Below, piece after piece: positions 52,001 to 59,968 of a stretch of DNA of 64,000 nt. Where the stretch lies: assembly GCA_940671915.1 (NCBI GenBank), contig CALNVZ010003429.1, forward strand, positions 24,296,779 through 24,360,778, in the 5' to 3' direction. The DNA is from Paracentrotus lividus (taxonomy: Eukaryota; Echinodermata; Echinoidea; Camarodonta; Echinidae). The notes under the pieces were generated by a model. It was not told the origin of the DNA. It saw nothing but the letters and a program-made list of their open reading frames with translations, and did not search any database. A program made the position numbers and the translations under genes. Each line of letters begins with the position of its first letter. The first letter of the stretch is position 1.

Positions 52001-53226
52001 AAATCATGGTTAGCAAGAAAAGTGAACGATATTTGTAAACTTGGGGATGAAGCATGCAGCATTCAGATCATAGTCAAACTAATTCAGAATTTTTTTTTTT
52101 TATCAAAGAACCTGGTTCCAAGTCTCTTGCAAATGAAGAATCAGTATTTTTATTTTTGTCGTTATTTTATTTCATCTTACCTATTAAACATTTCATTCTC
52201 TTTGTCTTTCTTTCCGTCTTTTTTCTTTTCTATACACTTTTTTAGTTCTATAATAATAAAGAAAATGGCTATAAAATGTTAGTTCTAGTATTGATTAGCC
52301 TTTAAATCTGTATCTAAAAGTAAAAAGAATAAAAAAATAATAATAACAAGGGCCTACCATTTTCTCTTAAATCTTCTGTAAAATAGAATTCAAGCAAGCA
52401 ACATTCAATACATTTAAGAGCAATCATGATTTACATACATTTCTAACATTCATTACAGATGCCTGCAAGCTTAAGAGCGTTCATGCTGTAAACAAACTAT
52501 TAAGTTGAAATAAACAAACAAACAAAACAAGCGAACAAAACAACAACAAAAAAGCAGTAAGCAATGCAAATCTCCTGAATATCCTTATTCAAGATTAACT
52601 TGTATTACATGTGACTTGTCTTGATAAACAGGAAAATAACTCAATTAGTTAAATGACAATTATTTTTTTTCTTCAATTTTTAATTTTAATCTATTATCAA
52701 GCAAGCCAATTGATACAACACAATTACTAACTATTGAATGAACTAATCTTAACAGGGATCTATGACTGTGCACATCTAGTTTTTATTTGAAAGCATTTGG
52801 ATAAATTCCTCATTTCTACTTGTCACTTTTTCCAAACTCTAGGGGTTGCATGCATCTACTAATCTACTTATAATATTGATCATAGCTGAAAGACAGATTT
52901 TTGTATCTTTAACATGAAAACTTTGAAGGCTACATGAACATACCTGATGCTCCAGCACACCTGGTCCTTCTGCCACATTTTAAGTTCTTGAACTTCTCAA
53001 CTCCTTTCTTCACCAACTGGTAATTCGTGATCACATCCGCTGCGGAATTCCTCTTGATCTTCGTCTCGATCATCTCTTTTTCTTTGCCTGCTCTCTTGAT
53101 GAGCTCTTCCTGGTCGCTCCCCTTGTCGTTGACTACGGGATGCATAGGGAAGACTTTGCCCACCTTCCCTTTCCGTTTCTTCTTCTTGCTGTTCCTGGTG
53201 AAGCTGTCGTCAGCAGATGAACTCAT
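31027..53226 (-). CDS. Ankyrin-repeat TRP-family cation channel, complete 21-exon gene
   Basis: Predicted plasma-membrane cation channel of the ankyrin-TRP superfamily. Chained coding exons (minus strand, 5' to 3'): 52944-53226, 49645-49862, 48380-48530, 47709-47870, 47212-47321, 46582-46704, 45769-45860, 44895-45021, 43120-43197, 42084-42223, 41278-41453, 40430-40513, 39806-39924, 38657-38772, 38033-38234, 36923-37015, 36464-36542, 34263-34428, 33186-33233, 32082-32325, 31027-31065. Every junction keeps frame, giving 2850 nt and 949 aa. Order: basic N-terminus (KKKKRKGK), ankyrin repeats (about 137-308), S1 to S6 (about 386-658), a post-S6 helix with IILSIEDGL, a coiled coil (about 740-758), and a tail with acidic DDEGDEEAPPE. 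The post-S6 helix resembles TRPV (known pattern TIL.IE) more than TRPA1. The pore loop lacks a TRPV-type GDG or GMGD motif, so the subfamily is open. An 18-nt microexon (52358-52375) and a second exon-16 version (37099-37240) are possible variants. Confidence 0.88.
32082..32325 (-). CDS. TRP channel exon 20 (basic coil and acidic stretch)
   Basis: Acceptor CTTTGCAG, strong donor GTAAGT. Encodes SIKAYKKESKRQRKLRQQRE, a Q-rich stretch LQLQLNSQDQSGGQ, then IVQDDEGDEEAPPESMADLV. Reading through the donor would give a stop after 12 residues (stop at 32043), but splicing to 31065 is preferred because both sites are good and the phase matches. Confidence 0.85.
32631..32887. mobile_element. 257-bp TIR element
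   Basis: About 40-bp arms ATATGAAGAGNTTGTTTCCA and complement at both ends. In the intron between TRP exons 19 and 20. Confidence 0.75.
33186..33233 (-). CDS. TRP channel exon 19
   Basis: Acceptor CAATACAG, donor GTATGT; 48 nt. Encodes GMILPTTPELSVGDKE across its borders. Supported by the in-frame chain between exons 18 and 20. Confidence 0.75.
33728..33869. mobile_element. Palindromic MITE, family A copy 2
   Basis: Same arms and core as 7511-7654. It ends GACGAAATGCCCCCCTGG. Sits in the intron between TRP exons 18 and 19. Confidence 0.75.
34263..34428 (-). CDS. TRP channel exon 18 (Ser/Thr/Pro-rich tail)
   Basis: Acceptor CGTGATAG, donor GTGAGT. Encodes TLPTLATQETPWSVPTGTQG through RFIGRRDTGSPKPPLMGQES. 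Low-complexity tail with possible phosphorylation sites (inference). Confidence 0.8.
35440..36208. mobile_element. TTAA-flanked non-autonomous element, family C copy 1
   Basis: TTAACCCTAATCTGCCCGGG at one end and its complement at the other. TTAA target and CCCT ends fit the piggyBac superfamily. No transposase ORF. Between TRP exons 17 and 18. Confidence 0.75.
36464..36542 (-). CDS. TRP channel exon 17
   Basis: Acceptor ATATAAAG (weak), donor GTAAGT. Encodes VVQELLKAVWNRDQTEERGG, then GGGDAGN. End of the helical segment passing into a glycine-rich linker. Ends in phase 1. Confidence 0.75.
36923..37015 (-). CDS. TRP channel exon 16 (coiled coil), intact version
   Basis: Acceptor TACATTGTAG, donor GTTTGT; 93 nt, 31 codons, phase 0 to 0. 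Encodes LIEELKQIHEKQIKKVDDLK, a heptad-like charged helix. It fits in frame between exons 15 and 17. The acceptor region is less polypyrimidine-rich than in other exons. Confidence 0.6.
37099..37240 (-). pseudogene. Second exon-16 version with two 1-nt lesions
   Basis: Acceptor ATTTTATAG and donor GTTTGT border 142 nt. It encodes DSLQELDEFIREE, NITELRTEIEEMKQNHE and QLKKVDNDLK, but each block is in a different frame. Restoring a continuous coiled coil would need two extra bases, one of them in an A homopolymer. Its 3' part resembles the intact exon at 36923-37015. It could be a decayed duplicate, a real exon spoiled by assembly errors, or an alternative exon. Confidence 0.5.
37419..37448. repeat. 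30-bp perfect palindrome
   Basis: ATCATGGATACTACT and its exact complement. A similar imperfect palindrome lies at 43324-43356. Confidence 0.9.
38033..38234 (-). CDS. TRP channel exon 15 (post-S6 TRP-like helix)
   Basis: Acceptor CCCTCCAG, donor GTAACA. VYDNATAIAIMQQTKIILSI then EDGL follows S6 like the TRP helix of TRPV proteins. It continues YIREFCSPQSLYYDDDMTTE. Ends in phase 0. The intron between exons 14 and 15 holds a long ATC/CAT microsatellite. Confidence 0.9.
38315..38560. repeat. ATC/CAT trinucleotide microsatellite
   Basis: Long imperfect (ATC)n in the intron between TRP exons 14 and 15. The aspartate-rich and methionine-rich frames it creates are artefacts. Confidence 0.95.
38657..38772 (-). 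CDS. TRP channel exon 14 (S6)
   Basis: Acceptor TATCCCAG, donor GTATGT. VNVWMTYILLVSFLMISAIL then CINVLIAMLSNTFQR is S6 and its gate. N.LIAM..NT matches the end of S6 in TRP channels. A truncated second copy of the exon start lies at 38942-38975. Confidence 0.93.
38942..38975 (-). pseudogene. Partial copy of TRP exon 14 start
   Basis: Repeats the acceptor and first 34 nt of exon 14 (GMRQVNVWMTY) with homologous flanking intron; the S6 part and donor are missing. Confidence 0.7.
39408..39456. repeat. 49-nt perfect hairpin
   Basis: 24-bp arms GGGGTGGTTATTGCAAACAT plus TGTT and exact complement around one base. In the intron between TRP exons 13 and 14. Confidence 0.9.
39806..39924 (-). CDS. 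TRP channel exon 13 (pore loop)
   Basis: Acceptor TTTTTAG, donor GTAAGT. Encodes ACAFWMTYGGNNGTIPSMET then LMYSLFRITLVDEYDYE. The F.MTYGG turret and LFRITLVDEYDY form the pore helix and filter region. The acidic LVDEYDYE replaces the GDG-like filter of TRPV and could line the outer mouth. This is the most subfamily-informative part of the protein. Confidence 0.88.
40430..40513 (-). CDS. TRP channel exon 12 (S5)
   Basis: Acceptor TCATCAG, donor GTAAGA. GPFIVMLGLIAEDFGTFLYL is the S4-S5 linker and S5. Phase 1 in and out. Confidence 0.9.
41278..41453 (-). CDS. TRP channel exon 11 (S3 and S4)
   Basis: Acceptor AACTCAG, donor GTGAGT. Opens NLFDWLIYISLLIVTLLHVV (S3), then NIFAIVIIFVWLRLMKSVRA (S4 and the S4-S5 linker). 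W.N.FDW at the S3 entry is typical of TRP channels. S4 carries few basic charges, as expected for a weakly voltage-dependent channel. Confidence 0.93.
42084..42223 (-). CDS. TRP channel exon 10 (S2-S3 loop)
   Basis: Acceptor ATATGTCAG, donor GTGAGT. Polar, 47 residues: AWRNWRITEIEKDFKFCHPQ through DQAPSYFSDKW. An unusually long S2-S3 loop for a TRPV-like protein. Ends in phase 2. Confidence 0.88.
42272..42477. mobile_element. 206-bp MITE with TACTGTA ends
   Basis: Ends TACTGTATAAGCCAATATTT and the complement of TACTGTAAAGTGGTTATTTT. Repeated TTCGCGA/TCGCGAAA inside. Intron next to TRP exon 10. Confidence 0.75.
43120..43197 (-). CDS. TRP channel exon 9 (S2)
   Basis: Acceptor CTTTTCAG, donor GTAAGT; 26 codons. 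ICGIVLTIYQIVLELREYLD is S2 followed by the start of the S2-S3 cytoplasmic loop. Confidence 0.9.
43408..43648 (+). mobile_element. tRNA-derived SINE, copy 1
   Basis: Head resembles a tRNA with box A TGGCTCAGTGG and box B GGTTCGATCCC; the anticodon-loop sequence CTCATAATC is Met-like. A tRNA-unrelated body follows (GGCGTTCAACAAGAGGGGG) and a T-rich tail. Stem mismatches mean it is not a functional tRNA gene. Confidence 0.85.
43844..44297. mobile_element. 454-bp TIR element, family B copy 2
   Basis: Same ends and interior as 15258-15712, in the same orientation and nearly collinear. Lies in the intron between TRP exons 8 and 9. Confidence 0.85.
44738..44864. mobile_element. 127-bp palindromic MITE with TA ends
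   Basis: Arms TACAGTACC...GAGATCAACATCACAG and complement around a short centre. TA at both ends. Confidence 0.8.
44895..45021 (-). CDS. TRP channel exon 8 (S1)
   Basis: Acceptor CCGTACAG, donor GTAATG. Hydrophobic LLFNLLFILMWTVLACSL (residues about 386-404) is transmembrane segment S1, followed by a short extracellular stretch. Ends in phase 0. Confidence 0.9.
45769..45860 (-). CDS. TRP channel exon 7 (pre-S1 helix)
   Basis: Acceptor TTCACACAG, donor GTTAGT. Encodes LYNQLELIMHPVCRQLVEVK then WEKFG. The HP....L...KW..FG pattern is the conserved pre-S1 segment of TRPV and TRPA channels. Confidence 0.92.
45997..46110. mobile_element. 114-bp short inverted-repeat element
   Basis: Ends CAGGGGCCCTGTTTCTTG and a near complement of it (GAAACAGGCCCCTG). 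Confidence 0.65.
46582..46704 (-). CDS. TRP channel exon 6 (ankyrin-to-membrane linker)
   Basis: Acceptor ACATTGTCAG, donor GTAAGA; 41 codons, phase 0 to 0. Encodes AKDGLNQLYRCDRANRKQYY and then DLHLLEPPTLDTDIEVPART. Part of the linker before S1. Confidence 0.88.
47212..47321 (-). CDS. TRP channel exon 5 (last ankyrin repeat)
   Basis: Acceptor CTTTCTAG, donor GTAAGT. Encodes DRSETASLMLEMGARASDVD followed by KTGHTALQVM. Last recognisable ankyrin unit, residues about 272-308. Ends in phase 0. Confidence 0.9.
47709..47870 (-). CDS. TRP channel exon 4 (ankyrin repeats)
   Basis: Acceptor TATTTTGCAG, donor GTATGC. Contains QSPLHYAARNDACESLRLLL and DYKGRTPLLLATELG: the end of one ankyrin repeat and the start of the next. 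Phase 1 in and out. Confidence 0.92.
48380..48530 (-). CDS. TRP channel exon 3 (ankyrin repeats)
   Basis: Acceptor TTTCTGCAG, donor GTAGGT. Starts VARTWDPDIAQFMIGKG and contains PDMYGRTPLHIAAAVDF, a canonical ankyrin turn and helix. Two partial copies of this exon lie just upstream in transcript order (48592-48695 and 48745-48859). Confidence 0.92.
48592..48859 (-). pseudogene. Two partial copies of TRP exon 3
   Basis: 48592-48695 keeps acceptor and VARTWDPDIALFMIGKG-like coding; 48745-48859 is a second, cut at GGATCCCA by a further element. Both lose the ankyrin helix end and the donor. Confidence 0.8.
48861..49430. mobile_element. Probable 570-bp inverted-repeat element
   Basis: GAATTCTGGGGAACTC and CTGTCTTATCTT at one end resemble the complement of the other end (AAGATAAGACAGCTAG...AATTCTAG). 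Internal short GATAAGAC repeats. Truncates the last partial copy of TRP exon 3. Confidence 0.5.
49645..49862 (-). CDS. TRP channel exon 2 (first ankyrin repeat)
   Basis: Acceptor TTTCTTTAG, donor GTTAGT. Residues about 95-167. Contains LNRGADINCTDKYGQTALHE, a typical ankyrin finger (GADIN..D..GQTALH). Ends in phase 0. Confidence 0.9.
50167..50398 (-). mobile_element. tRNA-derived SINE, copy 2
   Basis: Same head and body as 43408-43648 on the opposite strand, roughly 90% similar by eye. Lies in the first TRP intron. Confidence 0.85.
52358..52375 (-). CDS. Candidate 18-nt microexon of TRP channel
   Basis: On the minus strand an 18-nt stretch is bordered by TTTTACAG and GTAGGC. It fits the phase between exons 1 and 2 and adds six residues, EDLREN, without a stop. 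It may be an alternative microexon; a chance occurrence is possible in a 3 kb intron. Confidence 0.4.
52944..53226 (-). CDS. TRP channel exon 1 (start codon, basic N-terminus)
   Basis: ATG at 53226. Encodes MSSSADDSFTRNSKKKKRKG and on to CAGAS, then donor GTATGT. Strongly basic and lysine-rich, with no signal peptide, as expected for a cytosolic TRP N-terminus. Ends after one base of a codon (phase 1), which the next exon completes as GCT (Ala). No in-frame upstream ATG was seen. Confidence 0.85.
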
Positions 53227-54860
53227 GATGGGCTCGAGAAGGCTATTTCTGAATGATGTAGACTACATAGATGGTCTTGATATTCCTATATTAATTTATG
53301 AATAATTACAAATAAGACGTTGAGAGCAATATGTATCAATGGATACCCGTATCAATTAGTCAAGTAGATTCTAGACATCTACAATAAATACCACAAATGA
53401 TTAAAGTTGATCCGTTAATTACCGTAGCATTACAAAAAGCTAACCGCTAACTGTTAGGCCTAACAGTTAAAGTGTTAGTTTCTTTAAAAGGACAATAACT
53501 AATGATTACTAATCAGTGTTTATTTGACCCAATGTTTGCCCATTGTGCCTTGTGGTCATTCTGACACATTCTGAACCTCCCATTTTGTCTCTTCCCCATT
53601 TTTGACAATTGCACTTTGTCTTGACTTTGCAGTCATATCACTCAGAACAGAAGTCAAAATCAAATTTCTAGGTCTATCTTTTTGCTGTTTCTAACTTAGT
53701 TTATTTGGAAAGACTTCCTTTTGTACCAGCCACTTTTTTTTTGCTCGCTCTTTGCCAACATTCTAAAAGAGGGCGATTTTTTGATGGGGTCTGAGTTTAA
53801 AAATGGGGCTTGGTATTTTTGGGGGGAAAATCCTAAAAGAATTTTTTTTTTTTTTTTTTTTTTTCAAAATGTTTGTTTCACTTTAGACTCTGTGTGTCTC
53901 TCTCTCTTTCTCTCCCTCTCTCTCTCCTTTCTCTTTCTCTCTGACTCTGGCTCCAACTATTCCAGCCTTTGTTCTCACACCTGGCAATTAGCATCACAAT
54001 GACCTGCAAATTCAAAAGACAGAGTTTTGTAATTATTAGCAAATGGAAATGTTCTCAAAGCCTGATGTGAAACGCATGACGCTTGAGTATGACAGTCGAG
54101 CGGTCTACCGATGTAATCTGCAAGAGATGAGATGACTGGATGGGTGTCAGTTTGAAATTAAGTGAGCGCTATAATTGATATAATCATCGCTGTTCACAGA
54201 GCTGCTGAGCTATAAATTAATAATTTGACATGGACTTCTAAATTATGCCACCATACAACCATGTAGACCTATTACAGCTCTATTCAGACTGAATTTGTTG
54301 TGTAATCCAGCCATTGTTTGCACATCTTGTGATTGCTGTTTGGTACAGTCCCATATCTGAAAGTCTGAAGCCTGACTGAGTTGCATGTAGTTGGCTACAT
54401 AGAGTTTGGAGTTATGTGGAATTTACCTTCTGAATCTGAACTCTGAAGACCAGTGAAGTTGCATAGATTTATACCTACCCAGCAGGGATTAATTTGGCAT
54501 AAATCTGGTTTTAAGTCACCAGTCCATTCACTCCCGTTCATCATTCGTCAGTGGCGGAAGCATCGTTCCACGCCGCATTGACTTTGTACACAGTGAGCGA
54601 GCAAGAGAGAGAAGCAAATTGGCGATATAGCCATTAATTTTCAAAGCAGGTAGGCTTTATAGCTAGAGCTAGCTTGGGTGATTTTTAGAATTTTTTCGGG
54701 TTTCCTTTATTTATTGTAACTTTGAGGCTGTTTTCTTTAGCTATTTATTGAACAATAATGAAATCTAGTTCTTGCAATTTTAGAATCTTACTGGTTTGTG
54801 ATGATCATAGGACATCGTCGCTGTTCGGTGTCTATCTACGACCCTAAAATTATATGCCCT
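53227..54860. other. Region upstream of the TRP gene
   Basis: Expected to hold the promoter and 5' UTR, but no element can be picked out. Contains poly-T at 53841-53864 and a (CT)n-like stretch at 53898-53945. A plus-strand donor-like CAG/GTAGGC near 54649 follows a GAGCGAGC-rich stretch and might mark another gene's first exon. Confidence 0.4.
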
Positions 54861-56471
54861 ACAAATTGTTGCCACTGGCCCCGCTAGGTGTACAAGTCCC
54901 GCGTCCGGATTCGGCGATGACGCCCTAGACACCGGATCGCGATGGACCCTCTAGGACACCGGGTCCTCGATGAAACCTAGGACACCGGTCCGATGACCCT
55001 AGGACACCAGAGACCTAGCCGGATCGCGATGACCCTAGGACACCGGATTCGCGATGACCCTAGGAACCGGAGTCGCGATGACCCTAGGACACCGGTCGGC
55101 GATGACCCTAGGACCCGGGATCCGATGGACCCTAGGTAGACACGGGGATACGCGATGACCGGCTAGGACAGGATGATGTCGGGATGACCCTAGACACCAT
55201 TGAGCGTCCCGTAATTACGACAGGTAATTGCGCGATGGACCCGTGACCGGCAACCGGATGTCGCTGATTGAAACCCTAGGACACATAACCGAATCTTGCC
55301 GTAATGAACCCTAGAGAACAACCCCCAGGCAAATAAGACGATGGTAAAACCTACCCCTAAGGAAAGGTCTGCAATACAATACCACGAGATGACTGATCAC
55401 TAAGGACTATCCCGCGCTGATCCCCAGCGATGACCCTAGGACACCGGGTAATATAAGATGACTTCTCTTGCCCAAGGAATCACAATTTCTCAATCACTCG
55501 GATGGGTTGCGACGATGACCCCTAGAAATAAGAAGATTAACCTGGGATCGCGATGAACCTCATAGGCACAATCTTATATAATACTGTTGTCGCGCCCATA
55601 AGACCCATCTAGAACACAAAAGACTCTCGAGTGATCACGACGAATGTTTAACACTACTAACGAGACACAGACGCAAAGACGAGCATAACCCGGGAATCGG
55701 CTGATGTACCCTAGGACTCATTTTACCGCGAGGGTTATGCGCAATGATAGACTCCTTAGGACAACCGAGGGAGTTCGGGATGACCAAAATAAAAAAGGAC
55801 ATTTCACCTGTGTTGCGATGACGCCTTAGGTACATTCGAGGTCTGTAACTTGAAAATGTTATTCATCCGGATACGCGATTAAACCTACGGACATTATTTC
55901 ACCACCGTCTTCACGTGATCGCTGATGAACCCATCGAGGGACACGCCCAGGGTCCTACGAAATTGTCTAAGACCACTTTAAGTATAATGATAAGATATTG
56001 ACCCTGTCCACCTCCACTGACACTTAACATACATATACCTCAGGATAAACTTGGATTTTTCGATAACCTTAACACTGATAGATCTGTAATATGTTAACCA
56101 TAATATTTATTCCAAGATACCAGGTTGAGATAACTGGATTAACATTTGTCTCGCAAAAAAAATGAATATTTAAAAAAAAAAAAATTTAAATGGGGGAAAA
56201 AAAAAATTTTAAATGGGAGAAAAAAAAAAAAAAAAAAAAAAAAAAGTCTTAAAATTGTTTTAAACGCCTCCAAAAAATTTTTTTTTTTCTTTGAAAAAAA
56301 AAAACTTGGAAAAAAAACGGGAAAAAAAAATATGAAAAAAATTTATTAAAAATAGAAAATAAAATTTGACATTCCTAAAAACGATTTATTTATGCTTAAG
56401 TTAGAAATCCATTTTACAACATATCCATACTTTTTTTTTTCACTTTTAGTGGCTGGTACAAAAGGAAGTCT
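53712..56471. repeat. 24-bp perfect inverted repeat bracketing 2.7 kb
   Basis: AGACTTCCTTTTGTACCAGC plus CACT at 53712-53735 recurs as exact complement at 56448-56471, flanking the noisy minisatellite. Confidence 0.8.
54870..55950. repeat. GC-rich minisatellite that decays into noise
   Basis: About 25-nt units of CGCGATGACCCTAGGACACC. The first dozen units are recognisable; after about 55200 units are heavily scrambled by indels. It is followed at 56150-56350 by irregular poly-A/poly-T. Confidence 0.75.
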
Positions 56472-57118
56472 AGCCGTTTATTTTCTTCATCTATCCAGAA
56501 TTTGTCATAATTTAATGGTAACGTCGAGTTTATCACCACGCAAGGACTTTACTTTAGTCCGCCCGTGCTTCCCGATTGCGATTGTTTCATTTTCAACTCA
56601 CTCTCACTCTCGCTCAGTCTCACAGACTCTGTCTGTGGCGACAGTTCGCTGCTGCAGCAGATCCAATTAATGTTACTGTGCGATATTTTCAAAAATGAAG
56701 GACAACATCAATGGCGAAATTTCACTTTTTGCTCCGTAAAATCCAGTGCTTTGACGCAAGACTAAAAATATACTCCGTTTACACTACACAAATATCAGCA
56801 TATGGGGACGTGAGCAAGCTTTGGCATGTCAGTGGCAGTGTGATCACACTTTATTTGACGACGAAATGACTTTGCATCAACATAATCTGTATTGAATAAT
56901 AGTAAAAAAAACCCAGATAAACAAGAAATTATAAACGGACTTTCACGAGAAAACGCAAAAACAAGCAAAATCTACGTTACCTTTATATAAATTCAGCTCA
57001 GTTGAACGAACTTTTGACATAAGCGCTGTCATGGAAACTGAATAGCGCCATCTATGGTTGGCACAACTCGAGTTGATTGAGCCAACATGTTTTTGAAAGT
57101 TTCCCATTCCATAGATAT

Positions 57119-57540
57119 CAGGCGCGGATTCACGAGGGTGGGGGGGGCGGGCCCGCCCCCCCCCCCTAGCAAAAAAAAAAGAAGAAAAAAAAAAAAAGAA
57201 AAGAATAAGAAAGAAAGAGAAAAGAAAAAAAAAAAGAAAGAAAAAATAAAAATAAAATTTAAATAACGAAGGAAAAATAGACGAGCGAGCCGATTGACCC
57301 CCCAATCGTACATGATGAACTCTTTGTTGGCCGAAGCCCCCCAAAAAATTAACACCTACCACCCCTCCCCCCCCCTGCTTATCGCAACGGCCAGTGTGAC
57401 GTTGGAAAAAAAAAATTAAGCTGTACCTTTTGGCTCGTGTGGGTACGTGTACCAAAATTTCGAAGAATTCCGATTTTGCGCTCGGCAGCCCAACCCCCCC
57501 CCCCGCCCCTCATGTAATGAAATCCTGGATCCGCCACTGA
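57119..57540. mobile_element. TIR element with about 7-bp target duplication
   Basis: One end reads CAGGCGCGGATTCAC, the other ATCCTGGATCCGCCACTG. AGATATC flanks both sides. Interior is poly-G/poly-A rich. A related end (CCTGGATCCGCCGCTG) lies at 57927-57942. hAT-like by target size (inference). Confidence 0.65.
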
Positions 57541-59690
57541 GATATCCCAGTTATATAGATCTTAAATTTCATAATGCATGACTAGAAGTCACAGATTAAC
57601 AACAGGAGTAGGTGCATGAGCCTTTTCATCGCCCTTGCCCCCCCCCAAAAAGTTCCTATATGGGTAAATGGGAGGGAGAACAAATCAATAAGATTAATAG
57701 AATAAAAATAAGGAAACAAAAATTAAGAATTAAAAAAAAAAAAAAAAAAATGGATGGACGACCCGATTGGAAAAGACCCCCCCATAAATTTAAATGGATA
57801 AAGGCCATTTTGTTTCAACGGCGTACCCCGCCCCCAGCCCGTCAGAGCAATTTCGGCCGTTGTGACCGTAAACTTAAGGCCGCTTACTAATATCCGACAA
57901 ATTTTGCCCCCCCCCCATATTAATTCCTGGATCCGCCGCTGAATATAGGCAACGGGCAGTTTTACATTTTGTTGCAAACCGAAAGAAATTTTGAAAAATT
58001 TGATAATAATGTAATGACCAAATGTTCATGACCGAATTAGTGGCTCAAATAGGGGATAAAATCCGAAATATCATTCAAAGGGATTTAGTCACTTTCAAAA
58101 ACAAGAGCAATTATATAAAGACTAATAATTTTTAAAGATTATATAGTTCAAACAATAAAAGCAAACTACTGAAAGTTTCAGATTAAATGGAAGTCATTTA
58201 CTACCTTAAAACAGTGTAACAAACAATGCCAAGCATACAGCCGAACACCAGTACCCTCTTCTGATAGTTCACCAGGCCGCTAGGGACGGGGGACTATACA
58301 ACAGGAAATGGGTGTGTGGAAAAGCACATGGTTTTATAAACCATCTGGTGTCGGTTTATAAATTTTGATTATGAAATCATTGATATCTCGAAGGTAAAGC
58401 AAGCAATTAGCTTGCAATTTTGAAGAGATACCAGACTGACCTAAGTGTTTATAATTATGTTGTCAAAATAAGCTAAATCGAATAAATGAGATTTGAATAT
58501 CATTCAATGTTACTGCATCCCTTTAAATAATCATGGTCTTTTAGCATTCCCCCGAACTTTTTAAAACTAATGGTGCCCTCACACTAGAGCGTGTTGAGGT
58601 AACGTGTGTCTAGCGTTCACGATTTTCACTCGAAATTTGACTATGTACGTCCAAAATACGATCAAGAACGCTCCATTTTCCCTGTCCAAAATGGAATTTT
58701 TAATGAGCTCTAAACGACTGAGAAGCGAATAAATAGCGTCAGGGTAACGATAACTGCGCGCGCTTAGCGTCCACCTAACGATTGCCTAGCGTTAGCAACG
58801 ACTGAACAGCGATGTCCAACTTATGTCTAGCGTGTTTGGACGTGTTAAAGAACGTTAGGAAACGCCAAAAATGTGCGTATTGAGTAACGACTGCCCGACG
58901 TTCGTGGAATGTTAATTGCATTTTCGCGTACGTTCATGAGCGCGGACTGTCGTTCGAAAATCGCTTGGCAAACGTAGGAAAGCGTTTGCTATTCGTTGGT
59001 ATACGCAAAGAAACGCGGAGGAACGCTGAGGTCAATTTTTGATTTTGAACATGTTCAAAATTTTTGGCGTGTAACAGCGTTCTTATAAAGACGCTTTGAA
59101 AGCGCTGGGCATTCGCTACTTGATCGTTTAGCGTTTTGGATGAACGTTCCTTCATAGTTCGAAGTGCGTCCTACCAACGCAGAACTTTTGTTTATATTTT
59201 TTTTTACTCAATTTCCTCATGTCACCAAATGGGGGCGTATGTTTTTTACCTCAATATCCTTATGTCACCAAATGGGGGCGCTTTGTGTCCTCGAATAAAA
59301 TGATTAAAGCTTATTCTGTTATTCTGTTTGTGCTCAGTAGTTTTCCCTCCCTGTTTAAGTGCTATTTTTACATGTAAAGTAACTATTCGGTATCATGAAA
59401 TATAAACATTTTAGACTTGAAATATACATGTAATTGTTTTCTGTGAATACCAAGGTATAAACGTATCTAAACACTTTTAAATGTTAACAAAAATTTGGTA
59501 TTTCTATATTTTATTTATCATTTTGAGCAAATTATTACCTTAAAAATACGAAGTTCAAAAGAACACCAGCAGAATTTACTAGTACTCTGTTGTTCATTAA
59601 GCTTGGATACTATTATTATTTTTTATTATCATTATTGTTTATTTATTTATTATTATTTTCATTATTGTTACTATTGTTTATTTGTTTATT

Positions 59691-59726
<36 letters not shown>

Positions 59727-59799
59727 CTAGCCACATCACTTTGCTCCAGCTTAAATTTCTTGAATTTGTTAGTCCCCTCTCATCTCTCCGGGAACCTGT

Positions 59800-59968
59800 C
59801 AGTGCCGGATCCAGACGGGGCGCAGGAGACCCGCACCCCTTCTTTGATTAAAAAAAAAAATGATTGACTGTATATGTTAAAATTGGAAAAATTTCGCCTG
59901 CACCTATTTTTTTTACTCAAATTTTCAGGATGCACCACTCGTATTTCAAAATCCTGGATCCACTACTG
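59800..59968. mobile_element. Short element with GTGCCGGATCCAG ends
   Basis: CAGTGCCGGATCCAGAC at one end and ATCCTGGATCCACTACTG at the other; same end family as 57119-57540. Nested within the 3.55-kb element. Confidence 0.6.

Larger units (their letters stand above)
49863..52943 (-). other. Large first intron of the TRP gene
   Basis: 3.1 kb AT-rich intron. It holds one SINE (50167-50398), the candidate microexon (52358-52375) and a strong orphan minus-strand donor (GTAAGTATTT at about 51783) with no clear exon before it. Nothing else was recognised. Confidence 0.6.

Noticed and set aside
54540..54650. Plus-strand first exon ending in GCAG/GTAGGC
   Set aside because: No linked coding exon to the right, and the downstream sequence is the doubtful minisatellite.
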